Source of the DNA: Actinomycetota bacterium
Lineage (GTDB): Bacteria > Actinomycetota > Thermoleophilia > Miltoncostaeales > Miltoncostaeaceae
Direction: 5' to 3'
Assembly (NCBI GenBank): GCA_016870155.1
Contig: VGCE01000001.1
Coordinates: 332,001-396,000, forward strand
Length of the DNA stretch: 64,000 bases
Numbering within the stretch: position 1 is the first letter of the stretch; every line of letters begins with the position of its first letter. This document shows positions 24,089-32,734 of the stretch, one piece after another. Position numbers and translations under genes: made by a program. The notes under the pieces are model-generated. The model made no database searches. It saw only the letters and a list, made by a program, of their open reading frames with translations, and was not told the origin of the DNA.

Positions 24089-25606
24089 TCAGTCCTCCGT
24101 GCAGTGCCCGGACCCCGCCCGGGCGATGGTTCCTGCGGCGACGAGACGCCCCCCGTCGTAGAGGGCCGCGGTCTGCCCCGGGGCAACGGCCTCGGCGGCG
24201 TCCTCGAGCACCACCTCCCCGGTTCCATCGCCCGTGACGAGCAGATGGCCCCGGAGGGGTCGCCCATGATGCCGGATTCGCACGTCGAGTGCGCGATCGG
24301 GCACGTCGTGGATGATGAGCTGCTCGAGCGCGAACGCCGTGCGGCCCAAGCGAGGCCGCGGACCCACCACCACCTCGTTGCGCGCGGCGTCCGTGGCCAG
24401 CACGTAGACGGGATCCCCCGCCGCCACGCCGAGTCCGCGGCGCTGGCCCACCGTGTAGCGCCAGAAGCCCTCATGCGTGCCCACCTCGTTGCCCTGCTGG
24501 TCAACGATGCGCCCGGGCCGCGGCGCCAGCCCCGAGTAGCGCTCGAGGAACGGCCCGTAGCCCCCCTGGCCCACGAAGCAGACGTCCTGGCTCTCCACGG
24601 CGTCAGCCGCGGGAAGCCCCCGATGGGCCGCGATGGCGCGAACCTCGTCCTTGGTGAGCTCGCCCAGCGGCAGCAGGAGCCGGTCGAGCATGCCCGGGTC
24701 GAGCCGCGCGAGCATGTACGACTGATCCTTGGATGCATCGCGCGCCGCGCCGAGGACGCGGGTGAGTGTCACCGAAGGGTGACTGTCACCGGGCTTCGGG
24801 TGACTGTCACCGGGGTCGAGCACCCGCGCATAGTGCCCGGTGGCAAGCCACCGGGCACCGAGCAGCGCGGCGGCTTCGGAGAGGATCCGGAAGCGCACCT
24901 CGCCGTTGCAGGTGATGCACGGGTTCGGGGTGAGCCCCTCGGCGTAGCCGCGTGCGAAGGAATCCACCACCTCGCGGCGGAAGCGCTCGGCGGCATCGAT
25001 GGTGAGGTGCGGAATGCCCAGCACCGCGCAGGTCTCGCGCGCCAGGCGCACGGTCTCGGGAGCGCAGCACGACCGCTCGGCGCGTGCGGCCACGGGGTCA
25101 TGCCATAGGCGCATGGTCACGCCCACCACGTCGAGCCCCTGCTCGGCCAGCAGCAGCGCCGCCACGGCGCTGTCCACCCCGCCGCTCATGGCCACTGCCA
25201 CCCGGTCGGCGCGCAGGGCGATGCCCCCGTCGCCGAGGCGCGCCCCGAACCACTGCTCGAGCGCGCCTGCCGCGGCGTCGGCGACGATCTCGGCGCCGTG
25301 GCGCCGCTCGGGGCCCAGGCCTCCGAGCTCTCGATCGAGCGATGTCGCCGACACCCGCAGGGCATCATCCAGCGACGCGCCGACGAGCGCCGCGCAGGCG
25401 GCGGATGCCGCCGCGGTGGTGGCACCGCAACCGCGCACCCGGAAGCCCGCATCGGCGACATGGCCGTCGTGGACGCGGATCTCGATCACCGCGACGTCGC
25501 CGCAGTCCTCGGCGCCGGCCTCGCCGCGGACGTCGGGCGCGGACAGCCCGCCCGCCCCCACGGGGGCGGCAAGATGGCGCATCACCTCAGGCGGATACGG
25601 CGGCAT
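24089..25606 (-). CDS. mnmA: tRNA 2-thiouridine(34) synthase MnmA with N-terminal IscU/NifU-like domain
   Basis: A 505-aa fusion. Residues 1-120 match the IscU/NifU_N scaffold fold, with Cys35 (EDCGDV) and Cys60 (VRGCGATTAAA) in place. The third ligand, normally Cys after His in KxHCS, is Gly104 (RRHGAE), so classical Fe-S assembly is doubtful. Residues 131-505 are MnmA: PP-loop AMSGGVDSAV (139-148), catalytic cysteines in TPNPCITCNGEVRF and ESQDVCFVG, GHYARV, KDQSYML, then the C-terminal beta barrel. It thiolates U34 of Lys, Glu and Gln tRNAs. Residues about 266-282 are encoded by a palindromic repeat (see separate entry). ATG 25606 lies 6 nt from a TAGCGT box (25618-25613). It is the first gene of the run to aroE. 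Confidence 0.92.
   Translation of the reverse strand: MPPYPPEVMRHLAAPVGAGGLSAPDVRGEAGAEDCGDVAVIEIRVHDGHVADAGFRVRGCGATTAAASAACAALVGASLDDALRVSATSLDRELGGLGPERRHGAEIVADAAAGALEQWFGARLGDGGIALRADRVAVAMSGGVDSAVAALLLAEQGLDVVGVTMRLWHDPVAARAERSCCAPETVRLARETCAVLGIPHLTIDAAERFRREVVDSFARGYAEGLTPNPCITCNGEVRFRILSEAAALLGARWLATGHYARVLDPGDSHPKPGDSHPSVTLTRVLGAARDASKDQSYMLARLDPGMLDRLLLPLGELTKDEVRAIAAHRGLPAADAVESQDVCFVGQGGYGPFLERYSGLAPRPGRIVDQQGNEVGTHEGFWRYTVGQRRGLGVAAGDPVYVLATDAARNEVVVGPRPRLGRTAFALEQLIIHDVPDRALDVRIRHHGRPLRGHLLVTGDGTGEVVLEDAAEAVAPGQTAALYDGGRLVAAGTIARAGSGHCTED
24761..24811. repeat. three tandem 13-bp palindromes inside mnmA
   Basis: GGTGAGTGTCACC (24761-24773), GGTGACTGTCACC (24778-24790) and GGTGACTGTCACC (24799-24811), separated by 4 and 8 nt. 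Copies 2 and 3 are perfect palindromes around a central T. The array stays in frame and encodes PGDSHPKPGDSHPS in a surface-loop position of MnmA between GHYARV and the KDQSYM motif. Confidence 0.85.
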
Positions 25607-25982
25607 GGCCTGACGCTAGCGCGAAAGCAAGGTTCCTCAGGAACCCGTCTCTTGAGGAAAACTTGAGGTATTCCGAATGAAAACGCAATACTCTCGTCTC
25701 ACCGAGGCCCCCGGATCCGGTGTCCCGCTCCCCCGGGCGGGACACCGAAGATCCTCTCCCCGAGAGTACGTCGGCCCCCACCGTGCCGCTCCGGGCGTGA
25801 TCCGAACCTGTTTCACACAGGTCGGGCGACGGGCGGGACCTCGCGTTATGCGGCCCCGACTCCACCACCCTCATCACGAAATACGGCTCGGAACTAAGTC
25901 CGGTCGCGCACACGGTCGGGTGCTGCACCAACCCTAGACCCCGCCCCGGCCCCACGCAACGGGGCCGGGATGGTCATCGGGG
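25607..25982. other. gene-poor structured stretch upstream of mnmA
   Basis: No convincing coding frame in 376 nt; GC content dips around 25670-25695. Visible structures are GGTTCCT-C-AGGAACC (25631-25645); direct repeats CTTGAGG (25651, 25662); an 8-bp stem TACTCTCG/CGAGAGTA (25689-25696, 25761-25768) enclosing an 11-bp perfect hairpin CGGTGTCCCGC/GCGGGACACCG (25718-25728, 25737-25747); and ACCTGT-TTCAC-ACAGGT (25806-25822). The mnmA -10 box (25613-25618) is at its left end, so most of it is not mnmA leader. It could be terminators after the upstream run, an operator region, or an unannotated RNA. No tRNA, tmRNA or RNase P core motif is seen. Confidence 0.5.
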
Positions 25983-26678
25983 TCACTTCCCGTAACTCGC
26001 CCTGCTGGCCGCGATGAAGGCATTGAACGCCTTGACAAGTCCCGCGTCGGCGGTGCGCACGGGGTACGGGAAGGGCTCGCTGCCGAGGCCGCCGCCGCAG
26101 GCGAACACCTTCCCCTGCGACACCATCTTCACCGCGGCGCCCTCGTTGTTGGTGTACCGCACCGTGACGTCCTTCACGTGATGCTGGCGGATCTGCTGCT
26201 GGATGTCCTGGTCCGCCGTGGACCCCCTGGTGACGATGACCACCTTGCCGGCCAGATCCTGCGGGCCGCTGGGCGTGCTGCCCTTGCGCACCGCGAAGGC
26301 GCGCCTTACCACGTAGTAGGTGATCGACCATGTGGTGCCGGGGCTCTCGGCGCGGCGCGCGGGCTCGTTGCCGATGCCCGCGGCGGCGATGTCGCACTGG
26401 TCCTCGCCCGGGCGCTTTCACATGCCATCGAAGGGGTCGACGGGCACGGGCTTGACGGTGAGCCCCCGCTGCGCCGCGAACTTCGTGAGCAACGAGGCGT
26501 CCCACCCCACCCATGCGCCGTTGCTGGCGGAGCTGGTGAACGGCGCGAAGCCCGGATAGGTGCAGATGGTCAGGGTGCCGGGGGTGATCGTGACGGGCGC
26601 CGCGACGGCGGACGCGGCCGTGAGCGCCCCTTCGACGAGGCCCGCGGCCACGGCCGCGTGCAGGGAGGTCCTGGTCAT
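25983..26678 (-). pseudogene. amino-acid-type ABC solute-binding protein interrupted by an in-frame TGA
   Basis: A 231-codon frame for a periplasmic solute-binding protein (SBP_bac_3 type). It has a signal peptide ([20 protein letters not shown]...SAVAA), LTICTYPGFAPFTS, GWDASLLTKFA and, later, QCDIAAAGIGNEPA, TYYVVRRAFAVRKG, DLAGKVVIVTRGST and a C-terminal LVKAFNAFIAA helix. Codon 87 (26420-26418) is TGA in the middle of PFDGM-stop-KRPGEDQCD. Relatives usually carry Trp just before KRPG/RPG, so a single TGG-to-TGA change is the simplest reading. The frame is otherwise intact. ATG 26678 overlaps the aspS TGA. No permease or ATPase genes are adjacent. Confidence 0.8.
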
Positions 26679-28459
26679 TTCTCTCTCTCCTCCGGGGAAG
26701 GGGCGGTGCTCCTGACCGCGAGTTCGCGCAGTTGGGTGCCATCCACCCCGGCCGGGGCCCCGGTGAGGGGGTCCGCGCCCGTGGCGGTCTTGGGGAAGGC
26801 GATGACGTCGCGGATCGACCTCTCGCCCGCGAGCAGCATGACGAGGCGGTCGAGGCCCAATGCGATGCCGCCGTGCGGCGGGGCTCCGAGCCGCAGGGCC
26901 CGAAGCAGGAACCCGAAGCGGTCCTCCGCCTCGTCGGCGCCCAGGCCGATGCACGCGAACACGGCCTTCTGGATGTCGTGGTCGTGGATGCGGATGCTGC
27001 CGCCGCCGATCTCGAGGCCGTTCAGCACCACGTCGTAGGCCAGGCTGCGCACGGCGCCGGGGTCGGTGGCGATGAGGCCCACGTCATCCGGGTGCGGCGC
27101 GGTGAAGGGGTGGTGCAGGGCGTCCCAGCGCTTCTCGTCGGCGTTCCAGCCCACCAGCGGGAAGTCCTCCACCCACAGGGGTGCCCACGCACCCTCGGGG
27201 ACGAGCCCCCACCGATCGGCGAAGCGCACGCGCAGGGTGCCCAGCACATCCGATGCCACCGGCTCGTCGTCGGCGACGAGGGTGATGAGGTCGCCCGGCG
27301 CCGCGCCGAAGTCGGCGGCGAGCCCGTCGAGGAACTTCGCCACGGGCGATCGCAGAGTGCCGTCGTCCTGCACGATCGCCCACACCAGCCCCTTGGCGCC
27401 GAGCGCCTGGGCCTCGGCCATGAGCTCGTCGCCGTCCTTGCGCGAGGTTCCCTCGCCGGCGCCGGGCACCACGAGGCCGCGCACCACGCCACCGCCGTCC
27501 ACGACGCCCCTGAAGACGGCGAAGTCGGTGCGACCGGCGGCCTCGGTCCAGTCCTGGATCTCCATGCCGAACCGCAGGTCGGGCCGGTCGGTGCCGAACC
27601 GGCGCATGGCCTCGGCGTACCCCATGCGGGGGAACGGCGTGGGGATGTCGATGCCGGCCTCGGCGAAGCACGCCACCAGCACCCGCTCGGTGAGGTCCTC
27701 GATGTCCGTCGGCTCCACGAACGACGCCTCGACATCGAGCTGCGTGAACTCCGGCTGGCGATCGGCGCGAAGATCCTCGTCGCGGAAGCAGCGGGCGATC
27801 TGGTAGTAGCGCTCGAGCCCGCCGACCATCAGCAGCTGCTTGAACAACTGGGGGCTCTGGGGCAGGGCGTACCACTCGCCTGGGCTCAGGCGCGAGGGCA
27901 CGAGGAAATCGCGCGCGCCCTCGGGCGTCGACCGCGTGAGCACCGGGGTCTCAACCTCGAGGAAACCGGCGTCGTCGAGCACCCGGCGCATGGCCCGCAC
28001 CACCCGGGCACGCAGCTCGAGCGCTGCGAGCCGCCGCGGCCGGCGCATGTCGATGTAGCGGTAGGTGAGGCGCAGCTCCTCGGACGGCTCGGTGCTCTCG
28101 TCCTCCACCGAGAACGGCACCGGCTCGGTCTCGGCCAGGCGCTCCATGGCGGTGACGGCCACCTCCACCTCGCCGGTGGGGATGCGCAGGTTGATGGTCT
28201 CCTCGCTACGGCGCACCACCTGCCCGTCCACGCAGATGACGTCCTCGAGGTGCAGGCGCTCGGCGCCCGCGTGGGCATCGGGCGCCCGCTCCGGGTGGAA
28301 CACCAGCTGCACGATGCCGCTGCGGTCGCGCAGGTCGATGAAGATCACCCCGCCGTGGTCGCGCCGGCGGTGGACCCACCCCGACACCCGCACGGCCTCG
28401 CCCACGGCATCGGCAGCACCCGCGGCGGCATGCGTGCGGTACCGGCCAGCGCCGATCAC
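26675..28459 (-). CDS. aspS: aspartyl-tRNA(Asp/Asn) synthetase
   Basis: A 594-aa class IIb synthetase. The N-terminal OB anticodon-binding fold ([23 protein letters not shown] as a run) is followed by motif 1 ([20 protein letters not shown]), [14 protein letters not shown], motif 2 ([25 protein letters not shown] region), the bacterial GAD insertion (about residues 285-420) and motif 3 ([13 protein letters not shown]). Bacterial-type length. Whether it is discriminating or also charges tRNA-Asn cannot be told. GTG 28459 overlaps the hisS TGA (GTGA), which fixes the start. Confidence 0.96.
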   Translation of the reverse strand: MIGAGRYRTHAAAGAADAVGEAVRVSGWVHRRRDHGGVIFIDLRDRSGIVQLVFHPERAPDAHAGAERLHLEDVICVDGQVVRRSEETINLRIPTGEVEVAVTAMERLAETEPVPFSVEDESTEPSEELRLTYRYIDMRRPRRLAALELRARVVRAMRRVLDDAGFLEVETPVLTRSTPEGARDFLVPSRLSPGEWYALPQSPQLFKQLLMVGGLERYYQIARCFRDEDLRADRQPEFTQLDVEASFVEPTDIEDLTERVLVACFAEAGIDIPTPFPRMGYAEAMRRFGTDRPDLRFGMEIQDWTEAAGRTDFAVFRGVVDGGGVVRGLVVPGAGEGTSRKDGDELMAEAQALGAKGLVWAIVQDDGTLRSPVAKFLDGLAADFGAAPGDLITLVADDEPVASDVLGTLRVRFADRWGLVPEGAWAPLWVEDFPLVGWNADEKRWDALHHPFTAPHPDDVGLIATDPGAVRSLAYDVVLNGLEIGGGSIRIHDHDIQKAVFACIGLGADEAEDRFGFLLRALRLGAPPHGGIALGLDRLVMLLAGERSIRDVIAFPKTATGADPLTGAPAGVDGTQLRELAVRSTAPSPEEREK

Positions 28460-29715
28460 AGGCCCTGCCCCGCAGCCGTGATGCGGCTGGCGATCTCGCC
28501 CACCGGCACCTCCACCTGGTTTCCCGTCGTCATGTCCCTGATGGTCGCGAGGCCTTCGGCGTGCTCGCGCGGGCCGACGATGATCACGTGCCTTGCACCC
28601 AGCCCCGAGGCGTGGCGCATCATCGCCTTGAGGCCCTTGCCCGCGGGGCCGGCCTCCGCGCGCACGCCCGACCGGCGAAGGTCGCGCAGCAGCGGCATGA
28701 GCTGCATGCGGATGCCGGCATCGGGCACTGCCAGGTAGGCGTCCACCACGGGCTCCTCGGCCGCGGCGTCGCCCAGCGCGAGGGTGATGCGCTCCACCCC
28801 CGTACCGAACCCCACGCCGGGCACGGCCGGGCCGCCCAGCGACTTCACCAGGCCGTCGTAGCGCCCGCCGCCCCCGATGCCGCTCTGGGCGCCCAGGCGA
28901 TCGCACGTGAACTCGAAGACCGTGCGGGTGTAGTAGTCGAGCCCCCGCACGAGCGAGGGGTCCTCCTCGTAGGGGATGCCCATCAGCCGCAGCGCCGCGA
29001 GCACCCTCTGGTGGTGCTCGCGGGCATCGTCGGTGAGGTTGTCCACCAGCCGGGGCGCGTCGGCCATGACGGCCTGCACAGCGTCGTCCTTCATGTCGAA
29101 CAGCCGCAGCGGGTTCTCGTCCATGCGCTCGCGGGCGTCGCGCGGCAGGGAGTCGGCCTTCGGCGCCAGGTAGGCGAGCAGCTTCTCGCGGTAGGGCCCG
29201 CGGCCCTCGGGGTCGCCCATGCTCGATATGCGCAGTCGCACCTCGGGCACGTCGAGCCGCGCGTAGATGTCGGCCAGCAGGACGATCATCTCGGCGTCGA
29301 GCAGCGGGTCGTCGCTGCCGAAGGCCTCGGCCCCCACCTGCCAGTGCTCGCGAAAGCGCCCGCTCTGGGGCGCCTCGTACCGGAACATCGGCGCTAGGTA
29401 CCAGAGCTTCACCGGCTGCGGCAGCTTGTGCATGCCGTGCTCCACGTATGCGCGCGCAACCGGCGCGGTGCCCTCGGGGCGCAGGGTGATGCTGCGCCCG
29501 CCGCGATCATCGAATGTGTACATCTCCCTGCGCACGATGTCGGTGGCCGTGCCCACGCCGCGCACGAACACCTCGGTCTCCTCGAAGGTGGGAGTGACCA
29601 CGCGGCCGAAGCCGTTGGCGGCCATCACGTCGGCGGCCACGGCCTCCACCCGGGCGCGCACGCGCCCCTCGGCCGGCAGCACGTCACGGGTGCCCTTCGG
29701 GGCGCGGGGCGCCAT
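28456..29715 (-). CDS. hisS: histidyl-tRNA synthetase
   Basis: A 419-aa class II synthetase. Motif 1 is [12 protein letters not shown]; motif 2 [15 protein letters not shown], then [20 protein letters not shown]; His-specific segments [15 protein letters not shown] (His A) and [12 protein letters not shown] (His B); motif 3 [11 protein letters not shown]-terminal anticodon-binding domain begins near [11 protein letters not shown] 29715. Stop overlaps aspS, as in many actinobacteria and Firmicutes where hisS-aspS is a conserved pair. Confidence 0.97.
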   Translation of the reverse strand: MAPRAPKGTRDVLPAEGRVRARVEAVAADVMAANGFGRVVTPTFEETEVFVRGVGTATDIVRREMYTFDDRGGRSITLRPEGTAPVARAYVEHGMHKLPQPVKLWYLAPMFRYEAPQSGRFREHWQVGAEAFGSDDPLLDAEMIVLLADIYARLDVPEVRLRISSMGDPEGRGPYREKLLAYLAPKADSLPRDARERMDENPLRLFDMKDDAVQAVMADAPRLVDNLTDDAREHHQRVLAALRLMGIPYEEDPSLVRGLDYYTRTVFEFTCDRLGAQSGIGGGGRYDGLVKSLGGPAVPGVGFGTGVERITLALGDAAAEEPVVDAYLAVPDAGIRMQLMPLLRDLRRSGVRAEAGPAGKGLKAMMRHASGLGARHVIIVGPREHAEGLATIRDMTTGNQVEVPVGEIASRITAAGQGL

Positions 29716-29718
29716 GGG

Positions 29719-30027
29719 CTAGCGCCCGCCCGTCTGCCTCTGCCACCGGCGCACGGCCATGCGATGCGCCAGGCGGTCGAGCAGCATGCCGAGCGGGATC
29801 ATGATGATGCCCATGACGATGGCGAAGCCCGCCGCCACCTGCGGGCTGTCGCCGTTGATGAAGTAGAGGAAGGCGTAGAAGATGAGCGCGGCCAGTCCGG
29901 CGCGGATGAGCACGCTCTTGAACCCGGCGCGCTTGGGCGCGCCCTTGGGCAGGCCGTCCTTGCGGCCCGCGGCGGGCTCGCCGGCCTCCTCGGACCGCAC
30001 CTTGGCCTCGTACCGCGGGTTCTTCAC
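29719..30027 (-). CDS. small membrane protein
   Basis: A 102-aa protein with a basic, hydrophilic N-terminal tail (about 40 residues), one or two transmembrane segments (LIRAGLAALIFYAFLYFI and VAAGFAIVMGIIMIPLGMLL) and a basic C-terminus (RLAHRMAVRRWQRQ). The start at GTG 30027 is tentative; the frame is open upstream to the FTCD stop, and this stretch encodes basic residues (KRRRRPK), but offers no ATG/GTG/TTG. It ends 3 nt before hisS, so it is cotranscribed. No family recognised. Confidence 0.6.
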   Translation of the reverse strand: MKNPRYEAKVRSEEAGEPAAGRKDGLPKGAPKRAGFKSVLIRAGLAALIFYAFLYFINGDSPQVAAGFAIVMGIIMIPLGMLLDRLAHRMAVRRWQRQTGGR

Positions 30028-30075
30028 CGGCGGAGGTCCGGCCTTGGGCCGACGGCGGCGCTTGGGGGCGATGGG

Positions 30076-30993
30076 TCAGTCCTCCGTTGTGTCGATGATC
30101 TTCGCGGGCGGTAAGCCGGGCAGCCCCAGGTCACGGGGGCATTTACCCCCGAGGGCGGCACGGGGAACCATGCCCACGAGCTCGGACTCCCCGGCGACGA
30201 GGCCCCGAGCGGCGGCCTCGCGCCGCACCCTCCCGACCACCGCCATCAGCGGCGTGCGGCGGTAATCCTCCACGTTGAGCGAGACCTGCGCAAGCCCCGT
30301 CCGGGTGCACATCAGCCCGAGGGCCCGCACCGACGGCAGGCCGCCGCCCCCGCCCCCCTCGCGCACCGCCGCTGCCACGGCGCGGGCGTCGTCCACCGTG
30401 GCCCCCGGCAACCAGATATTCCAGGCCACCAGCGGCTCGCGCGCGCCCACCAGCACCACCCCGGCGCCGGGGTGCGGCAGCGCGGGGCCCGCATCGGCAA
30501 TCACCTCGCCCGACTGCATGCGCGCGGCCAGGGCGGGCAGGCCCCCGGCGCGAAGGCGCGCGGGTCGCTCGCGCCCCTCGCCCGCCGCGATCCCGTAGAG
30601 GACGCAGGGCACCTCGGCCTCCGCGCCGATGCGACCCGCTGCGGTGCGGGCCGCCGCGACGGCATCGGGCACCGCCGACGGGCGCAGCGCCACGAATGGC
30701 AGCACGTCGAGCGCGCCCACGAACGGGTGCACGCCGTCATGCGCGCGCAGATCGATGAGGTCGCGCGCCTCGATGGCCAGGGCCACGCCGGCGTCCACCA
30801 GCGCGCGCGTCGGGCCGCCCAGCGTGATGACCGTGCGGTGGTGGTCGGGGTCGGAGTGGACATCGAGCACTGTGGCTGCGCTGCGGTCCGCAGCGGCCAC
30901 GAGACGCGCAATGCGGTGGGGGTCGCGCCCCTCACTACAGTTGGGCACCGCGAGAAGGCCGCTGTCCGACCGATGGGATCCGCCTCTGCGCAC
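30076..30993 (-). CDS. glutamate formimidoyltransferase-like protein (FTCD N-terminal domain type)
   Basis: A 305-aa protein corresponding to the formiminotransferase N- and C-subdomains without cyclodeaminase. The family start AVPNCSEGRDPHRIARLV, the folate/formimino site HDGVHPFVGALDVLPFVAL (with the catalytic-type His), VLYGIAAGE and a C-terminal LMAVVGRVRREAAARG region are visible. The enzyme moves a formimino group from formiminoglutamate to tetrahydrofolate in histidine breakdown; standalone homologues can have other folate roles. GTG 30993 is favoured because TAGCCG lies 7 nt upstream; GTG 30948 is an alternative that would start right at VPNCSEG. It overlaps the start region of the divergent ABC transporter. 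Confidence 0.75.
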   Translation of the reverse strand: MRRGGSHRSDSGLLAVPNCSEGRDPHRIARLVAAADRSAATVLDVHSDPDHHRTVITLGGPTRALVDAGVALAIEARDLIDLRAHDGVHPFVGALDVLPFVALRPSAVPDAVAAARTAAGRIGAEAEVPCVLYGIAAGEGRERPARLRAGGLPALAARMQSGEVIADAGPALPHPGAGVVLVGAREPLVAWNIWLPGATVDDARAVAAAVREGGGGGGLPSVRALGLMCTRTGLAQVSLNVEDYRRTPLMAVVGRVRREAAARGLVAGESELVGMVPRAALGGKCPRDLGLPGLPPAKIIDTTED

Positions 30994-32734
30994 GCTGCTC
31001 CGGCTACTCACATTTCTCCGGCCATACACGTGGTCGGTGGTCATCACGGCCTTCTCGGCCCTGGCGCTGATGGCCTGCACGATCACCCTGCCATACCTCA
31101 CGCGGCGGGTGATCGACGACGTCCTGAACGGCCAGCAGGAGGACGCCCTGCTGCCGCTGGTGATCATCGTGATCGTGGTGGGAGTCATCCGGGCGCTGTT
31201 CGCGCTGATGCGGCGCATCCTCGCCGGCCGTGTGAGCCTCGCGGTGGAGTTCGACCTGAGGGACAGGGTCTTCGCGCACCTGCAGCAGCTGTCGTTCGGA
31301 TACTTCGACCGCATGCCCGTGGGCCAGCTGATGTCGCGGGCCACCAGCGACCTGCAGACCGTGCGGTTCTTCCTGGGCTACGGGCTGATCTTCCTCTTCA
31401 TGCACGCCTTCACGCTGGTGTTCGTGACGGTGGTGCTGCTGTTCATCAACGTGCCGCTCACGCTGTTGGCGCTGCTCATGGGCCCGGCGCTCGTGCTGGT
31501 GGCCGCCCGCGCCAGCAAGCGGTCGCACCCGGTGCTGGTGGACGTGCAGCAGAAGGTGGCCGACGTGACGCAGATGGCTGAGGAGAGCCTCGCGGGAATC
31601 CGGGTGGTGAAGGCCTTCGGGCAGGAGACCGCCCAGGACGAGCGCTTCGGCCTGCGCGCGCACGACGCCTTCTCGCGCAGCATGGACGCCGCGCGCCTGC
31701 AGAGCTTCTATCAGTCGCTCATGGGGTTCCTGCCCGTGCTGGGGGTGGCGGTGGTCATCGCCGTCGGCGGCGTGATGACCATCAACGGAGTGCTCACCCT
31801 CGGGGAGTTCGTGCAGTTCTACCTCTACCTGGCGATCCTCACCTGGCCGTTCCGGTCGATCGGCATGCTCATCGGCAGCGCCCAGCGCGCGGCGGCCAGC
31901 GGGCAGCGGGTGTTCGAGATCCTCGACACCGCCCCGCAGGTGCCCGAGCCCGCGCACCCGCTGCCGCTGCCCGCCGGCGGTGGGCACGTGCGCCTCGAGG
32001 ATGTCACCTTCGGGTACGAGGCCGACCGCCCCGTACTGCACGACCTCCACCTGGATATCCCGGCAGGCCGCACCGTGGCCATCATCGGCCCCACCGGGTC
32101 GGGCAAGAGCACCATCACGCAGTTGATCCCCCGCTTCTACGACCCGCAGCGGGGCCGGGTGCGGGTGGACGGCGCCGACGTGCGCGACGTGGCGCTCGAC
32201 GACATCCGCCGCGCGATCGGCATGGTCACCCAGGACCCGTTCCTGTTCTCGGACAGCGTGCGCGCCAACATCGCGTTCGGCCGCCCCGAGGCCACCGACC
32301 CGGAGATCGAGCGGGCCGCCCGCATGGCGCAGGCCGACACCTTCATCCGCGCGCTTCCCGAGGGCTACGACACCGTGGTGGGCGAGCGCGGGTTCACGTT
32401 GTCGGGTGGGCAGCGCCAGCGCGTGGCGATCGCCCGGGCGATCCTCATGGATCCGCGCATCCTGGTGCTCGACGAGGCCACGGCATCGGTGGACGCGTCC
32501 ACCGAGCGCGAGATCTCCCGTGCCCTGGCCGCGGTCATGGAGGGGCGCACCACGATCATCATCGCCCACCGGCTGTCCACCATCAGCCTGGCCGACGAGA
32601 TCGTGCTCATCGACGACGGCCGCGTAGCGGCGCGCGGAACGCACGACGACCTCTACGCCGACAGCGCGCTGTACCGGGAGATCCACGATCAGGGCCTCGC
32701 ACGGCCCGACGAACTCGTGGCGAGGGAGGGCTGA
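30941..32734 (+). CDS. ABC exporter half-transporter (ABC_membrane + ATPase), first of a pair
   Basis: A 597-aa type IV exporter subunit: six transmembrane helices (about 35-320, beginning LLRLLTFLRPYTWSV) then an ATPase with Walker A IIGPTGSGKST, Q-loop VTQDPFLFS, signature TLSGGQRQR, Walker B ILVLDEATASVD and H-loop IIAHRLST. The catalytic Glu is present. The start is uncertain: TTG 30941 is the only standard start codon that keeps the conserved pre-TM1 region; GTG 31037 would remove it. It overlaps the next ABC gene (TGATG), indicating a heterodimer. Substrates of such pairs range from drugs to lipids and cannot be deduced. Confidence 0.85.
   Translation: MGTARRPLSDRWDPPLRTLLRLLTFLRPYTWSVVITAFSALALMACTITLPYLTRRVIDDVLNGQQEDALLPLVIIVIVVGVIRALFALMRRILAGRVSLAVEFDLRDRVFAHLQQLSFGYFDRMPVGQLMSRATSDLQTVRFFLGYGLIFLFMHAFTLVFVTVVLLFINVPLTLLALLMGPALVLVAARASKRSHPVLVDVQQKVADVTQMAEESLAGIRVVKAFGQETAQDERFGLRAHDAFSRSMDAARLQSFYQSLMGFLPVLGVAVVIAVGGVMTINGVLTLGEFVQFYLYLAILTWPFRSIGMLIGSAQRAAASGQRVFEILDTAPQVPEPAHPLPLPAGGGHVRLEDVTFGYEADRPVLHDLHLDIPAGRTVAIIGPTGSGKSTITQLIPRFYDPQRGRVRVDGADVRDVALDDIRRAIGMVTQDPFLFSDSVRANIAFGRPEATDPEIERAARMAQADTFIRALPEGYDTVVGERGFTLSGGQRQRVAIARAILMDPRILVLDEATASVDASTEREISRALAAVMEGRTTIIIAHRLSTISLADEIVLIDDGRVAARGTHDDLYADSALYREIHDQGLARPDELVAREG

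Noticed and set aside
25587-25955. Protein-coding frame of about 120 codons on the minus strand
   Set aside because: It overlaps the mnmA start, crosses all hairpins, has no recognisable domain or start signal and atypical composition.
25607-25982. tmRNA or RNase P RNA in the gene-poor region
   Set aside because: No tag ORF, tRNA-like ends or RNase P core motifs were found on either strand.
26418-26420. Selenocysteine reading of the in-frame TGA in the solute-binding gene
   Set aside because: No SECIS-like hairpin is evident right after the codon and the family has Trp, not Cys, at this position.
26418-26420. TGA read as Trp genome-wide
   Set aside because: Many confidently called genes in the window end in TGA (often in ATGA/GTGA overlaps), so TGA is a normal stop here.
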